Of a DNA stretch of 64,000 nucleotides, positions 27,382 through 36,144 are shown piece by piece. The position numbers and the translations under genes are program-made. Source of the DNA: Hyalangium gracile (GTDB taxonomy: Bacteria; Myxococcota; Myxococcia; Myxococcales; Myxococcaceae); contig NZ_JAHXBG010000009.1 in the NCBI RefSeq assembly GCF_020103725.1, forward strand, positions 186,001-250,000. Reading direction: 5' to 3'. The notes below the pieces were generated by a model. It made no database searches, was not told the origin of the DNA, and saw only the letters and a list, made by a program, of their open reading frames with translations. Every line of letters starts with the position of its first letter. Within the stretch, counting starts at the first letter, position 1.

Positions 27382-28026
27382 TCAGCCACGCTTGAGCAGC
27401 TTGAAGGCCACCTCGCGGCCCTGCCCGGCCCTCAGGGCCAGGTGGATCCACAGGATGGCCAGGGACTCCAGGTGGGCCGCGTTGCGCATGGGGCCCACGT
27501 CGATGGGCGTGAAGCCGGCACGGGTGGCGATGGAAGCCACGAGCGCCTTGGCCTCCGCGTCGTCTCCGGCCAGCTGCACGTCGACGGACGTGGTGCCAAT
27601 CTTCGGATCGAGGTGGAACTCGGAGCCGAAGGTGGAGAACCCCTTCACCACGCGAGCCTTCGGGAAGGCCTTGGCGAGCGCGGCGGTCAGCGAGCCCTCG
27701 GGGGGCGGGGTGTGAACGGGACCGTCGTCCCACCGGAGCGGGTTGTTGCAGTCCACGAGCACCTTGCCGGAGATGTCTCCCAGGGAGCCGGCGGCCTCCA
27801 CGACGGCGTTGCCAGGCACGGCGAGGATGATGACGTCGGCCCACTTGGCGGCCTCGGGCACGCTCGTGACGTCCGCCCTGCCTTCGCACCGGGCGAGCAC
27901 GTCCTTCAGGTCCTTGCCCTCGCGGACGCCGAAGCGGATGGAGAAGCCACTGCGGGCAAGGAGGATGCCCAGATTGCCGCCGACGTTCCCGGCACCGATG
28001 AGGGCAATACGAGGGTTCTGGCTCAT
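27382..28026 (-). CDS. NADPH-dependent F420 reductase-like oxidoreductase
   Basis: A 214-aa Rossmann protein. The N-terminal IALIGAGNVGGNLGILLARS carries a GxGxxG loop at 11-16 for NAD(P). DVIILAVPGNAVVEAAGSL and DCNNPLRWDDGP follow, as in F420-dependent NADP oxidoreductases and related two-domain enzymes. The C-terminal part (AHLESLAILWIHLALRAGQG) is helical. It could equally act on another substrate, since this fold is widespread outside F420 users. ATG 28026 is chosen because AGGAG lies 8 nt upstream. Confidence 0.82.
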   Translation of the reverse strand: MSQNPRIALIGAGNVGGNLGILLARSGFSIRFGVREGKDLKDVLARCEGRADVTSVPEAAKWADVIILAVPGNAVVEAAGSLGDISGKVLVDCNNPLRWDDGPVHTPPPEGSLTAALAKAFPKARVVKGFSTFGSEFHLDPKIGTTSVDVQLAGDDAEAKALVASIATRAGFTPIDVGPMRNAAHLESLAILWIHLALRAGQGREVAFKLLKRG

Positions 28027-28320
28027 GACAGGACTCCTGGGAGATGGGGAGGGCATGAGGCCGCTCCCCTGGCCCGGAAGGTCTAGCGCCCCCATTCCCA
28101 GGGCTGTGTTTCATTTCTCGCAACGGGATGTTGCATGCGGCGCAACCCTCCACGGCCTGCTCCAGGGTGGACGGGGCCCCTGCGCCATCCCGGAGCACGC
28201 CGCCCCAGAGTGGAGCATCCCTCCGGGCGGGGCTCCGTCACGAGCGCCAGTGCTTTTGCGGGGTTGGCCATGGCACGGCAGGTGCTTTCCAGGAGAGCGT
28301 GACTTTCCTGAGGAGGCGCC

Positions 28321-28890
28321 ATGTCGGGAGTTGATACGAACCTGCTCAAGCACTTCAACCTCGCGGCCCAGCTGGGCCATGACGGCGAGCACTGGGCCGC
28401 GCTCTCCGCGTATCGGTCGGTGATTGCCCGGGCCAGTGAGCCGGGGGGCCCGAAGAGCTCGCCGGCGTTCATCGCCACCGCGCGCATGCGGGTGGGGCTC
28501 TGCCTGAAGGACCTGGCGCTCCATGAGGAGGCGCGGCAGGAGTTCGCCGACATGGCGCCCTTGGCCGGTGCGCTCGCCCGCGCGGCGCGCTTCGAGTACC
28601 ACTTCGCCTACGGCACCACGCTGGGGAGGCTCCGCCGGATGGAGGAGATGTACCTGGAGCTCCTCCAGGCGATGAGCGTCGCCGAGGCCATGGGGGACTA
28701 CACCTCTCGGCTCGAGCGCTGCTGGGTGAAGCTGCTCTCCCACGCCGAGCAGGCGCGGGACTGGGACTTCCTGGAGCAGAAGGCGCGGCTGGCGGCGGAC
28801 ATCGCGCACAAGCGCGGGATGATGCGGCTCTACGTCTACGCCACGGACATGGCCTCGGTGGCCCGCCACCACCGCCAGCAGCTGAACTGA
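28321..28890 (+). CDS. Helical-repeat (TPR-like) hypothetical protein
   Basis: A 189-aa protein made almost wholly of helices, with TPR-like patterns such as QLGHDGEHWAALSAYRSVI and LKDLALHEEARQEFADMAPL. No signal peptide or membrane segment is present. GAGGAGG lies 5 nt before the ATG. It ends 21 bp from the convergent Rieske gene. It is probably a protein-binding scaffold; partner unknown. Confidence 0.75.
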   Translation: MSGVDTNLLKHFNLAAQLGHDGEHWAALSAYRSVIARASEPGGPKSSPAFIATARMRVGLCLKDLALHEEARQEFADMAPLAGALARAARFEYHFAYGTTLGRLRRMEEMYLELLQAMSVAEAMGDYTSRLERCWVKLLSHAEQARDWDFLEQKARLAADIAHKRGMMRLYVYATDMASVARHHRQQLN

Positions 28891-28891
28891 G

Positions 28892-28907
28892 AGGCGCCTC
28901 CGCGCCT
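28892..28907. terminator. Hairpin between convergent genes
   Basis: AGGCGC-CTCC-GCGCCT forms a perfect 6-bp stem in the 21-bp gap between the helical-repeat gene (plus) and the Rieske gene (minus). It could end transcription in both directions. Confidence 0.45.
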
Positions 28908-28911
28908 TGCC

Positions 28912-29949
28912 TCAGCTGCCAGCGCTCTGGACGAGCGAGAGGGGCGCGGTCTCCTCCGTGGGGCCCTGAGCGAAGTAGATGCGCTCGAGCAGCTTGCGCT
29001 GATGGATGAGGGGCTTGTCGTACTTGCCCAGTCGCATGCCCTTGAGGCTGTACGGCGTGTCGGCGACGAGCGGGATGAAGCGCGCGTCATCGCGGATCTC
29101 GAACCAGGCGAGCACGCGCTGGGCCTGGCGCACCACGGGCAGCAGCGGCCGGAAGCGCGCGTCCAGGAGCTTGAGGAACGCGAAGACGTGGAAGCGGGTG
29201 GTGCGCGGCGTCTCCGGCACCATGAAGATGGCGAAGTGGTGGTGGAACGGGCGCGGCGCGCCCGAGGGCGCTCTCCAGTGGATGGAGTAGTTGGTCCGCA
29301 CGGGATCGAAGCGCGTCACCCAGTCGTTGTGGAAGGTGTCGCCGGGCTTCAGCAGCAGCAGCCGCACCAGCCGGCTGGCCCGCTGGGGCGCGCGGTAGTG
29401 CACCTCCGTGCGGTCCTCGTGGTTCTCCGCGGAGTAGTCGATGTGGTGGGTGTCGTGGTCGTCCCAGCCCAGGCGCGTGTGGACGAACGGGGTGTGCTCG
29501 TCCTCGCTGAAGTTGTCGAGCGCCACGTGCAGCGGCGCGCGGAACAGCATGGAGAAGGCGCCGGTGAACTCGAAGCCCTCGGGCGCGAAGTCCGGGAAGG
29601 CGGACAGCGGCGTGTCCCGCGCGGAGAGCCACAGGTAGCCGTAGCGCTCGACGAGCTGGAAGGCGCGCGCGTCGCACTTCTTCAGGTCGGGCTGGCTGGG
29701 GCTGCGGCCGTGGCCCTCGGCGTCGAAGTTCCAGCCATGGTACGGGCACTGCAGCCGGCCGTCCCTGCTCACCTTGCCCGCGGAGAGCGGCGCGAAGCGG
29801 TGAGGGCAGGCATCCGCCAGCGCGGCGGCCTTCCCCGTCCCATCCCGGAACAGGGCGTAGGCGCGTCCGGCCAGCTCCACACGCAAGGGCTTCTTTTGAA
29901 GCGCCCGGGCTGGCAGAACGGGGTGGAAGAAGCGGGTGACATCCGGCAT
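28912..29949 (-). CDS. Rieske [2Fe-2S] aromatic-ring-type oxygenase
   Basis: A 345-aa protein with an N-terminal Rieske domain. Ligands are CPH at 48-50 and CPYHGW at 68-73 (C48, H50, C68, H71). The catalytic domain has DNFSEDEHTPFVH at 145-157, where H152 and H157 and a downstream acid would bind mononuclear iron. The layout matches PaO/VanA-type monooxygenases; the substrate is unknown. ATG 29949 is chosen; ATG 29958 is also possible. The start codon overlaps that of the divergent peptidase gene in the palindrome CATG at 29947-29950. Confidence 0.85.
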   Translation of the reverse strand: MPDVTRFFHPVLPARALQKKPLRVELAGRAYALFRDGTGKAAALADACPHRFAPLSAGKVSRDGRLQCPYHGWNFDAEGHGRSPSQPDLKKCDARAFQLVERYGYLWLSARDTPLSAFPDFAPEGFEFTGAFSMLFRAPLHVALDNFSEDEHTPFVHTRLGWDDHDTHHIDYSAENHEDRTEVHYRAPQRASRLVRLLLLKPGDTFHNDWVTRFDPVRTNYSIHWRAPSGAPRPFHHHFAIFMVPETPRTTRFHVFAFLKLLDARFRPLLPVVRQAQRVLAWFEIRDDARFIPLVADTPYSLKGMRLGKYDKPLIHQRKLLERIYFAQGPTEETAPLSLVQSAGS

Positions 29950-31465
29950 GGGTTCCATACGCCTCAACATAATGCCCCTGCTCGGGGTGGTGCTGGCCCT
30001 CTCGGTCGCCTGCGTCCGGCGCCCCCTCGCCACATGTCCGGACAAGGGGGGACACACGTGGCGCGAAGTGAACAGCCCTCACTTCCGAGTATTGACGGAC
30101 CTGGGCAACCGCGTGGCCCGCCTGTCGGCCTTGGAGCTGGAGCAGCTGCGCGCCGCCCTGCTCCTCGTCTGGGGGAGCCCGGTGGATCCCGCCGGCCAGG
30201 TGGAGGTCATCGTCGCCCGCAGCGACGTGGAGCTGGAGGAGTTTACCCAGGGCGCGCCCATGGAGGCGTTCCTGGACTCCTCCGGCCGGAGCCCGCTGAT
30301 GGTGATGGCGGGAGACGGGGAGTACCTCCTGCAGCGCCCCGAGTCCCTGCAGGTGCAGGCGCACGAGCTGGCCCACCACATCGGCCGCTTCGTGATGGTG
30401 CGGCAGCCGCGGTGGCTCTCGGAGGGGCTGGCCACCTACCTCCAGACGGTGCGGTTCACCAACCTGCGCAGGAAGGCCACGTTCGGGGAGTTTCCTCCGG
30501 ACTACGCCCGCTACCTGCGCAGCCACCGGCGGCTGCCGATGAAGCAGCTGTGGACGTGGGATCGACGGCCGTATGCAAACTCGGAGGACTCGCTGCCCTA
30601 CTACGCGACGTCCTGGCTGTGGGTGGTGTACCTGATGGACCGCCAGCCGGAGCGCTTCCGGAGCTTCCAGGAGCGGCTGTCGCGCGCCGAGGAGCCCCGT
30701 CAGGCCTGGGAGGCGACCTTCCAGGACGTGCCTGGGCTGGAGGAGGACCTCCAGAAGTACGAGCCGAAGGAGGAGGGACGGCTCACGGTGGAGCTGCCAC
30801 CCATCGCTCCGGAGCTCGAGGTGAGGGAGCTGGACTGCGCGGAGATCCACGCCCTGCGCGCTCGGCTCTTCCTGCGCAGCCCGGGGCCGCGGCGCGTGGC
30901 GGAGCGCGTGCGGCTGGCGAACGAGGAGGTGAAGGAGGCGCTGCGCGAGGACCCGACGAACGTGAGCGCCGTGCAGCTGAGGGCAAGCTTCACTCCCGAG
31001 CCGGAGAAGCGGCTCGCCCTCGCGCGGGCGCTGGTCCAGGCCCGGCCGGAGAGCGGAGCCGCGTGGAGCCTGCTGGGCCAGTCACTCCAGGAGGCGGGCG
31101 CTCCGGCGGCAGAGCAGGTGAGCGCGCTCCAGCGGGCGCTGGAGCTGGAGCCGGAGGACGTGGATGCCCTGGTGGCGATGGCCTGGCTCCACACGGAGCA
31201 GGGCGCTACGGCGGAGGGGCTGACGAAGGCCGAGCGCGCCGTCCGTCTTGCGCCTGGGAGAGCCTCCACGCTGGAGGCCTACGCGGCGCTGCTCTTCCAG
31301 GCGGGGCGGTGCGAGGAGAGCGTCACCGCGCAGCAGCGAGCCATCGGCGTGCTGGGCGGCCACGTCACCGAGGCCCTCCGGCCCGCGGCGGAGGCCACGC
31401 GAGAGGCGATGCGGCGCAAGCTCGCGGAGTACGAGCGTCACTGCGTGGACGGGCGGAAGCGCTGA
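29948..31465 (+). CDS. Lipoprotein metallopeptidase (peptidase MA-like) with TPR-like repeats
   Basis: A 505-aa protein. A lipoprotein signal (RLNIMPLLGVVLALSVAC) puts the lipidated Cys at 22. A gluzincin-type zinc site follows: HELAHH at 139-144 and WLSEG at 156-160 (E159 as likely third ligand). This matches DUF1570/peptidase MA families. The C-terminal half (~300-500) has helical repeats of TPR type (LLGQSLQEAGAPAAEQVSAL, AMAWLHTEQGATAEG). I prefer ATG 29948 because it gives a charged N-region in the signal peptide. ATG 29972 is the alternative. Probably a membrane-anchored protease or repeat scaffold. Confidence 0.8.
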   Translation: MGSIRLNIMPLLGVVLALSVACVRRPLATCPDKGGHTWREVNSPHFRVLTDLGNRVARLSALELEQLRAALLLVWGSPVDPAGQVEVIVARSDVELEEFTQGAPMEAFLDSSGRSPLMVMAGDGEYLLQRPESLQVQAHELAHHIGRFVMVRQPRWLSEGLATYLQTVRFTNLRRKATFGEFPPDYARYLRSHRRLPMKQLWTWDRRPYANSEDSLPYYATSWLWVVYLMDRQPERFRSFQERLSRAEEPRQAWEATFQDVPGLEEDLQKYEPKEEGRLTVELPPIAPELEVRELDCAEIHALRARLFLRSPGPRRVAERVRLANEEVKEALREDPTNVSAVQLRASFTPEPEKRLALARALVQARPESGAAWSLLGQSLQEAGAPAAEQVSALQRALELEPEDVDALVAMAWLHTEQGATAEGLTKAERAVRLAPGRASTLEAYAALLFQAGRCEESVTAQQRAIGVLGGHVTEALRPAAEATREAMRRKLAEYERHCVDGRKR

Positions 31466-31515
31466 GCCCCAACGGGCGTCACTCCGGCGCGCTCGTGGAC
31501 TACAGTGAGGGCGCC

Positions 31516-32421
31516 GTGGAAACCCCCGCTCCCAGCCGGCGCCGTCTCCTGCTCGTGATGGCGGCCTTCCTGCTCTCCGCCGTGCTCGCGGTGGGCGGAG
31601 TGCTCTACATGCACGGCCTGCTGCCGGCCTCCGTCCCGAGCGGGGACTTCCCCTTCCACTACGGCGGCTATGCGCGCGTGCTGCGCCACGTGAAGCCGGA
31701 CGGGGACGTGGACTTCTCCGCCATGGGCCGGGAGCGCCTGGAGCTGGACACCTTCGTGCGCTCCCTGGCCACCTTCTCGCCGCGCTCGCGGCCCGACCTC
31801 TTCGAGAAGCCCGAGGACGCGCTGGCCTACTGGCTCAACGCCTACCACGCGCTGGTGCTGCAGGCGCTGGTGGACGAGTACCCCTACCTGGAGAGCGTCG
31901 AGAGCAAATGGCTGGGCAGCTTCTTCTGGAGCCGCTCGTGGCCGGTGGGAGGCCAGCGGCTGACGCTCTGGGCGCTGAAGCACCGCATCCTCCTGAAGGA
32001 GTTCGCGGACCCGCGCATCCACCTCGCCCTCTTCCGAGGCACGCGCGGCGGGCCGCTGCTGGATGGGGCCCCCTTCGAGCCCGCCTTCCTCGACTCGCAG
32101 CTCAACGACGCGGCCCGGCGCTTCATCGGCGACAAGCGCCACGTACGGCTGGAGGGAAACACCGTCCACCTGGCCCGCGTCTTCGACACCTACCGGGAGG
32201 ACTTCCTCGCCGCGCTGCCCGAGGGCCGCCGAGGCACCGTGCTCCAGTTCGTCTGGGCCTTCCTTCCAGACACGTGCACGGACCGCTATGGCTGCGACAC
32301 CCGGGGAGACCTCGATCGCGTGTGCGGCACGAAGCTCGACCAGTGCAGCATCGCCTTCGAGGCCGAGAATGTGTCGCTCCCGGATGCCGCCGAGCGCGGG
32401 CTCCGGACTGGCGCTCCGTAA
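31516..32421 (+). CDS. DUF547 domain protein, membrane-anchored
   Basis: A 301-aa protein. An N-terminal helix (LLLVMAAFLLSAVLAVGGVL) acts as anchor or uncleaved signal, followed by a DUF547 domain. Signature elements are YWLNAYHALVLQALVDEYP, LTLWALKHRILLKEFADPRIHLAL and RRFIGDKRHVRLEGNTVHL. DUF547 proteins are widespread and uncharacterised. The start is GTG 31516 because GAGG lies about 6 nt before it. It follows the peptidase gene by 50 bp in the same direction. Confidence 0.83.
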   Translation: METPAPSRRRLLLVMAAFLLSAVLAVGGVLYMHGLLPASVPSGDFPFHYGGYARVLRHVKPDGDVDFSAMGRERLELDTFVRSLATFSPRSRPDLFEKPEDALAYWLNAYHALVLQALVDEYPYLESVESKWLGSFFWSRSWPVGGQRLTLWALKHRILLKEFADPRIHLALFRGTRGGPLLDGAPFEPAFLDSQLNDAARRFIGDKRHVRLEGNTVHLARVFDTYREDFLAALPEGRRGTVLQFVWAFLPDTCTDRYGCDTRGDLDRVCGTKLDQCSIAFEAENVSLPDAAERGLRTGAP

Positions 32422-32434
32422 ACGCCAGCCCCGC

Positions 32435-32482
32435 CCCCTGTCGGCCGACGGGTTGCGAACTGGTATGCCTGTCATACCAGTT
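32435..32482. repeat. GntR-type operator palindrome and repeat copy B
   Basis: AACTGGTATG-N5-CATACCAGTT (32458-32482) is a perfect 10-bp inverted repeat with a 5-bp centre. The adjoining 32435-32469 matches, on the opposite strand, the copy at 11218-11255 inside the GntR gene. It lies between convergent genes, where an operator is unexpected, so it may be a mobile or fossil repeat. Confidence 0.6.
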
Positions 32483-32590
32483 GGTGGCGCTCTGGACCGA
32501 CACGGGCACCTCCCGAGAGGTTGTAGGGGCTCGGGGGGCGGTGTGCGCATCGCGCCCGGGGCCAGTCGGTCGAGCAGCGACAGACAGGTT

Positions 32591-32614
32591 GGGACGGCAC
32601 GCGGGTGCCGTCCC
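32591..32614. terminator. Strong hairpin between convergent genes
   Basis: GGGACGGCAC-GCGG-GTGCCGTCCC is a perfect 10-bp stem with a 4-nt loop. It lies 13 bp from the XylH stop (minus) and 170 bp after the DUF547 stop (plus). It can serve either strand, though there is no T-tract. Confidence 0.65.
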
Positions 32615-32626
32615 CTGTGTCCCGTC

Positions 32627-33856
32627 TCAGGCCCGGCCCGCCGCCTGCCGTCCCCGCCGCGAGAGCGCGTCGATGGAGGCCGCCACGAGCAGCACCGCGC
32701 CCGTGACCATGAACTTCACGGACGAGGACAGCGCCAGCAGGTCCATCCCGTTGGAGATGGAGCCGATGACCAGCGCGCCGAGGATGGCCGACCACGCCGA
32801 GCCACGGCCACCGAAGAGGCTGGTGCCGCCGATGACCGCCGCCGCGATCGAGTTGAGCAGCACGTCACCGCTGCCCGAGGACTGGTTCACGGCCAGCAGG
32901 CGCGAGGACGCGAGGATGCCGCCGGCCGCGGCCATGGTCGACGCCAGCGTGAAGATGGCCACGCGGATGGTCTCCACGCGGATGCCGGCCCGCTTGGCCG
33001 CCTCCGCGTTGCCGCCCACCGCGAAGACGTGACGGCCGAAGCGCGTGCGCTTGATGAGCAGCTCGATCAGCACCACGAAGCCCGCGAAGATGAGCCCCGC
33101 CAGGGGCAGGCCGCGGTCCTGGGTGAAGACGGCGACGGCCGCCACCACCGCGCCGGAGATGACCACCATGCGCGCCACCGTGGAGCGCATGGGCGCCAGG
33201 GGCAGCCCCGCCCCCGCGCGCCGCCAGCGCTCCACCAGCACCGAGGCCACGTAGAGCAGGATGATCAGGATCGCCACCGGCCAGGCGATCTCCGCCTCGA
33301 AGAAGGTGCCGGTGAGCCCGGTGATGAGCGGGTCATTCAGGTTCACGGTGCCCGTGCCGCCCAGCGCGAAGAGCAGCGCGCCCTGCCACCCGAGCAGTCC
33401 GGCCAGCGTCACCACGAACGAGGGCACGCGCAGCCGGGTGATCCACAGGCCATGGAACAGGCCGATCCCCGCGCCCGCCGCCAGCCCCATGAGGATGGAG
33501 GGCACGGGAGCCCACTGCTGCTTCACGTTGAGGATGGTCATCACCGCGGCGGACAGGCCGCTCACGGCGCCGGCCGACAGGTCGATCTCCCCCAGGAGCA
33601 GCACCAGCACGATGCCCGCGGAGATCGTCCCCATGGCGGCGATCTGCAGCATCAGGTTGGTGAGGTTGACCGCGGACAGGAACCGCTCGTTGGCCATGTA
33701 GAAGATGAGCCAGATGACGACCAGCCCGATGAGGACGGGCAGGCTCCCCAGCTCGCCCTGGGACACGCGGCGGAGGAACCCCTGCCAGGCTCCCTTCAGC
33801 CCCGGGGCATCCTGGATGAGCCGGGGATCGACTGCGATTTCACGGGGGGCGCTCAT
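32627..33856 (-). CDS. xylH: Sugar ABC transporter permease (XylH type)
   Basis: A 409-aa membrane protein with about ten helices. It has the BPD_transp_2 pattern of monosaccharide importers: LLLGEIDLSAGAVSGLSAAV, RTRFGRHVFAVGGNAEAAKR and the loop LLNSIAAAVIGGTSLFGGRG. Its length is close to XylH rather than the shorter RbsC. It overlaps the ATPase gene by 4 nt. The sugar is most likely a pentose, but this is a family guess. Confidence 0.9.
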   Translation of the reverse strand: MSAPREIAVDPRLIQDAPGLKGAWQGFLRRVSQGELGSLPVLIGLVVIWLIFYMANERFLSAVNLTNLMLQIAAMGTISAGIVLVLLLGEIDLSAGAVSGLSAAVMTILNVKQQWAPVPSILMGLAAGAGIGLFHGLWITRLRVPSFVVTLAGLLGWQGALLFALGGTGTVNLNDPLITGLTGTFFEAEIAWPVAILIILLYVASVLVERWRRAGAGLPLAPMRSTVARMVVISGAVVAAVAVFTQDRGLPLAGLIFAGFVVLIELLIKRTRFGRHVFAVGGNAEAAKRAGIRVETIRVAIFTLASTMAAAGGILASSRLLAVNQSSGSGDVLLNSIAAAVIGGTSLFGGRGSAWSAILGALVIGSISNGMDLLALSSSVKFMVTGAVLLVAASIDALSRRGRQAAGRA

Positions 33857-34641
33857 GTGGCCTCCGGCTTGAGCGTCTCGACGACCTCGGTCTTCTTCAC
33901 TCCGGTGATGGCGGCGACGACGTCCACCTGCTTGACGTCCTTCACGTCGAACGTCGCCACGCGCTTGCCCAGCCGCATGACGATGATGCGGTCGGCCACG
34001 GAGAACACGTCCACCATGTTGTGGCTGATGACCACCACCCCCAGGCCCTGCTCGCGCAGCCTGCGGATGAGGTCCAGCACCTGCTTGGTCTGCGCCACGC
34101 CGAGCGCCGCGGTGGGCTCGTCCAGGAGCACCACCTTGGGCGAGCCCATCATCGCGCGCGCCACCGCGATGGACTGCCGCTGTCCGCCGGACAGCGACGC
34201 CACCTGGGTGCGCACGCTGGGGATGCTCACGCTCAGGCGCTGGAGCAGCTCCGAGGCCTGCTGCTCCATGGCCGTCTCGTCCAGCCAGCCCGCCAGCTTC
34301 CGGATGCCCCCCGCGCGCAGCTCGCGCCCGAGGAACAGGTTGCCGACGACGTCCAGGTTGTCGCAGAGCGCGAGGTCCTGGTACACGGTGGCTATTCCCA
34401 GCGACGTCGAGGCCTGCGGCCCCGTCAGGGACACCGGCCGGCCCTCGAAGAGAACCTGGCCCTCGTCGATGGGGTTGATGCCCGAGATCACCTTGATCAA
34501 CGTGGACTTGCCGGCGCCGTTGTCGCCCACCAGGGCGACGACTTCACCGGCGTGCACCTCGAAGTCCACCGCCGTCAGGGCCTGAACGGCGCCAAAACGC
34601 TTGGAGATGCCTCGAAGCGCGAGCAGCGGGGTCGCGGACAT
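33853..34641 (-). CDS. xylG: Sugar ABC transporter ATP-binding protein (XylG type, single domain)
   Basis: A 262-aa ABC ATPase. Walker A GDNGAGKST is at 39-47, the signature LSGGQRQ around 140-146, and Walker B VVLLDEPTAALG follows. Typical XylG/RbsA proteins have two fused ATPase domains (about 500 aa). This one has only one, so it must work as a homodimer, as in related one-domain variants. It sits between the periplasmic protein and the permease. Confidence 0.9.
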   Translation of the reverse strand: MSATPLLALRGISKRFGAVQALTAVDFEVHAGEVVALVGDNGAGKSTLIKVISGINPIDEGQVLFEGRPVSLTGPQASTSLGIATVYQDLALCDNLDVVGNLFLGRELRAGGIRKLAGWLDETAMEQQASELLQRLSVSIPSVRTQVASLSGGQRQSIAVARAMMGSPKVVLLDEPTAALGVAQTKQVLDLIRRLREQGLGVVVISHNMVDVFSVADRIIVMRLGKRVATFDVKDVKQVDVVAAITGVKKTEVVETLKPEAT

Positions 34642-34662
34642 CCGTGCCTCCTGGCCGTGTGG

Positions 34663-35823
34663 CTACTGGAGCTGCGCCGTCGCGCAGGCTTCCTTGTAGC
34701 TGCCCGCGCAGATCTCGTCCGCCTTCCAGAAGCCGTCGGCGATGACGGTGCTCTTGACGTTGTCCTTGGTCACCGCCACCGGCGTGAGCAGGATGGAGGG
34801 CACGTCCTTCTGGCCGTTGTTCACCTTGGCGTTGACCTTGCCGGCCGGGGCGGGCTGCCCGCGGACCAGGGCCACCGCGAGCTCGGCGGCCACCTCGGCC
34901 TCCGGCTTGATGGCCTTGTACACGGTCATGAACTGCTCGCCGGCGACGATGCGCTGGATGCCGGCCAGCTCCGCGTCCTGGCCCGTGACGGGAGGCAGCG
35001 GCTTGACGCCCGCGGCCTTCATCGCGGCGATGGCGCCACCGGCGGTGCCGTCATTGGCGCAGTACACGCCGGCGATCTTGTCCTTGCCAATCGAGGTGAT
35101 GGCCTGCTCCATCTGCTGCTGGGCCTTGTCGGGGCTCCAGTCCGGAGTGTCGTACTCGGCGCCGATCTTCAGGCCGCTGCCGTCGATGACGCTGTGCGCG
35201 CCGGCCTTGAACAGCTTGGCGTTGTTGTCGGTGGGCGCCCCGTTGATCATCACGATGGTGCCGCCGGCCTTGCCGTCCGCCTTGAGCTTGTCCACGAGCG
35301 CCGTGCCCTGCAGCTTGCCGACCTGCTCGTTGTCGAAGGAGATGTAGTAGTCCACGTCCGCGCCGGTGATGAGGCGGTCATAGCTGATGACGGGAATCTT
35401 GGACTGCCGGGCGCGCGTGACGATGGCGGCCGCGGAGGCCGAGTCCACCGGATCCAGCACCAGCACCTGGGCGCCGTTGGTCAGCGCGGCCTCGGCCTGG
35501 TTCTGCTGCTTGGCGGCGTCCTGGTCCGCGTTGCTGTAGATGACCTCGCACTCGGCGCACAGCTCCTTCACCTTGCGCTCGAAGTGCGGCCGGTCGTGGG
35601 ACTCGTAGCGCGCCGTCTTCGACTCGGGCAGCAGCAGGGCGATCTTCCCGCCAGCCGGCTTCTTCACGGCGGGGGCGGTGCCCGTGGCGGTGCCCGTGGT
35701 GCCAGTGGCGGCGGTGTCTCCACCCGCCTCCTTGTTCTCCTTCTTACAGCCAGGGATCAGCAGCATCACAGCGGCCAGCACCGACGCGGCGCCGACTCGA
35801 GCCATCGAAGAACGGGTATTCAA
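34663..35823 (-). CDS. xylF: Xylose-type periplasmic sugar-binding lipoprotein
   Basis: A 386-aa binding protein. A lipoprotein signal (ARVGAASVLAAVMLLIPGC) puts the lipidated Cys at 26, followed by a Gly/Thr/Ala linker. The periplasmic-binding fold begins at KIALLLPESKTARYE. GAQVLVLDPVDSASAAAIV and VISYDRLITGADVDYYISFD are characteristic of XylF. The start is TTG 35823 because AGGAGG lies about 5 nt upstream; ATG 35805 is the next in-frame choice. It is the first gene of the xylFGH operon. Confidence 0.9.
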   Translation of the reverse strand: MNTRSSMARVGAASVLAAVMLLIPGCKKENKEAGGDTAATGTTGTATGTAPAVKKPAGGKIALLLPESKTARYESHDRPHFERKVKELCAECEVIYSNADQDAAKQQNQAEAALTNGAQVLVLDPVDSASAAAIVTRARQSKIPVISYDRLITGADVDYYISFDNEQVGKLQGTALVDKLKADGKAGGTIVMINGAPTDNNAKLFKAGAHSVIDGSGLKIGAEYDTPDWSPDKAQQQMEQAITSIGKDKIAGVYCANDGTAGGAIAAMKAAGVKPLPPVTGQDAELAGIQRIVAGEQFMTVYKAIKPEAEVAAELAVALVRGQPAPAGKVNAKVNNGQKDVPSILLTPVAVTKDNVKSTVIADGFWKADEICAGSYKEACATAQLQ

Positions 35824-36144
35824 CTCGTCCTCCTTCTCGTGAAGGGTGAAGGGTGTGGGGAAGCGGGCGCGCATCCTGTCCCCACCCGTCAGGTACCGCA
35901 AGACTTTGTCTGAAAGCGCTAGTCAACGCCGCGCGCTGACGCAGCGGGCCATGCATGACGCACTGCTTCCTCGCGCACCTACGAAACGCCTGTTCATTGA
36001 GTCATCGAAAACCCGAGCATCTCTTTTCTCGATATTCGATAACCCGTGCGGCGCGGCCGGCTCCGCCTCATGAGCGGCTGCGGTAACACGTTCCGTGCGC
36101 CTCGGTGTTCCGTGCCGGCAAGCACAACACCCGGAGGCACACGG
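35824..36144. other. Intergenic region between xylF and cytochrome gene
   Basis: A 321-bp divergent region. It holds the xylF promoter area (a TTGACT -35-like box on the minus strand at 35921-35926) and, around 35990-36045, an unusually AT-rich stretch that probably carries the cytochrome promoter. I see no perfect operator. Confidence 0.45.
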
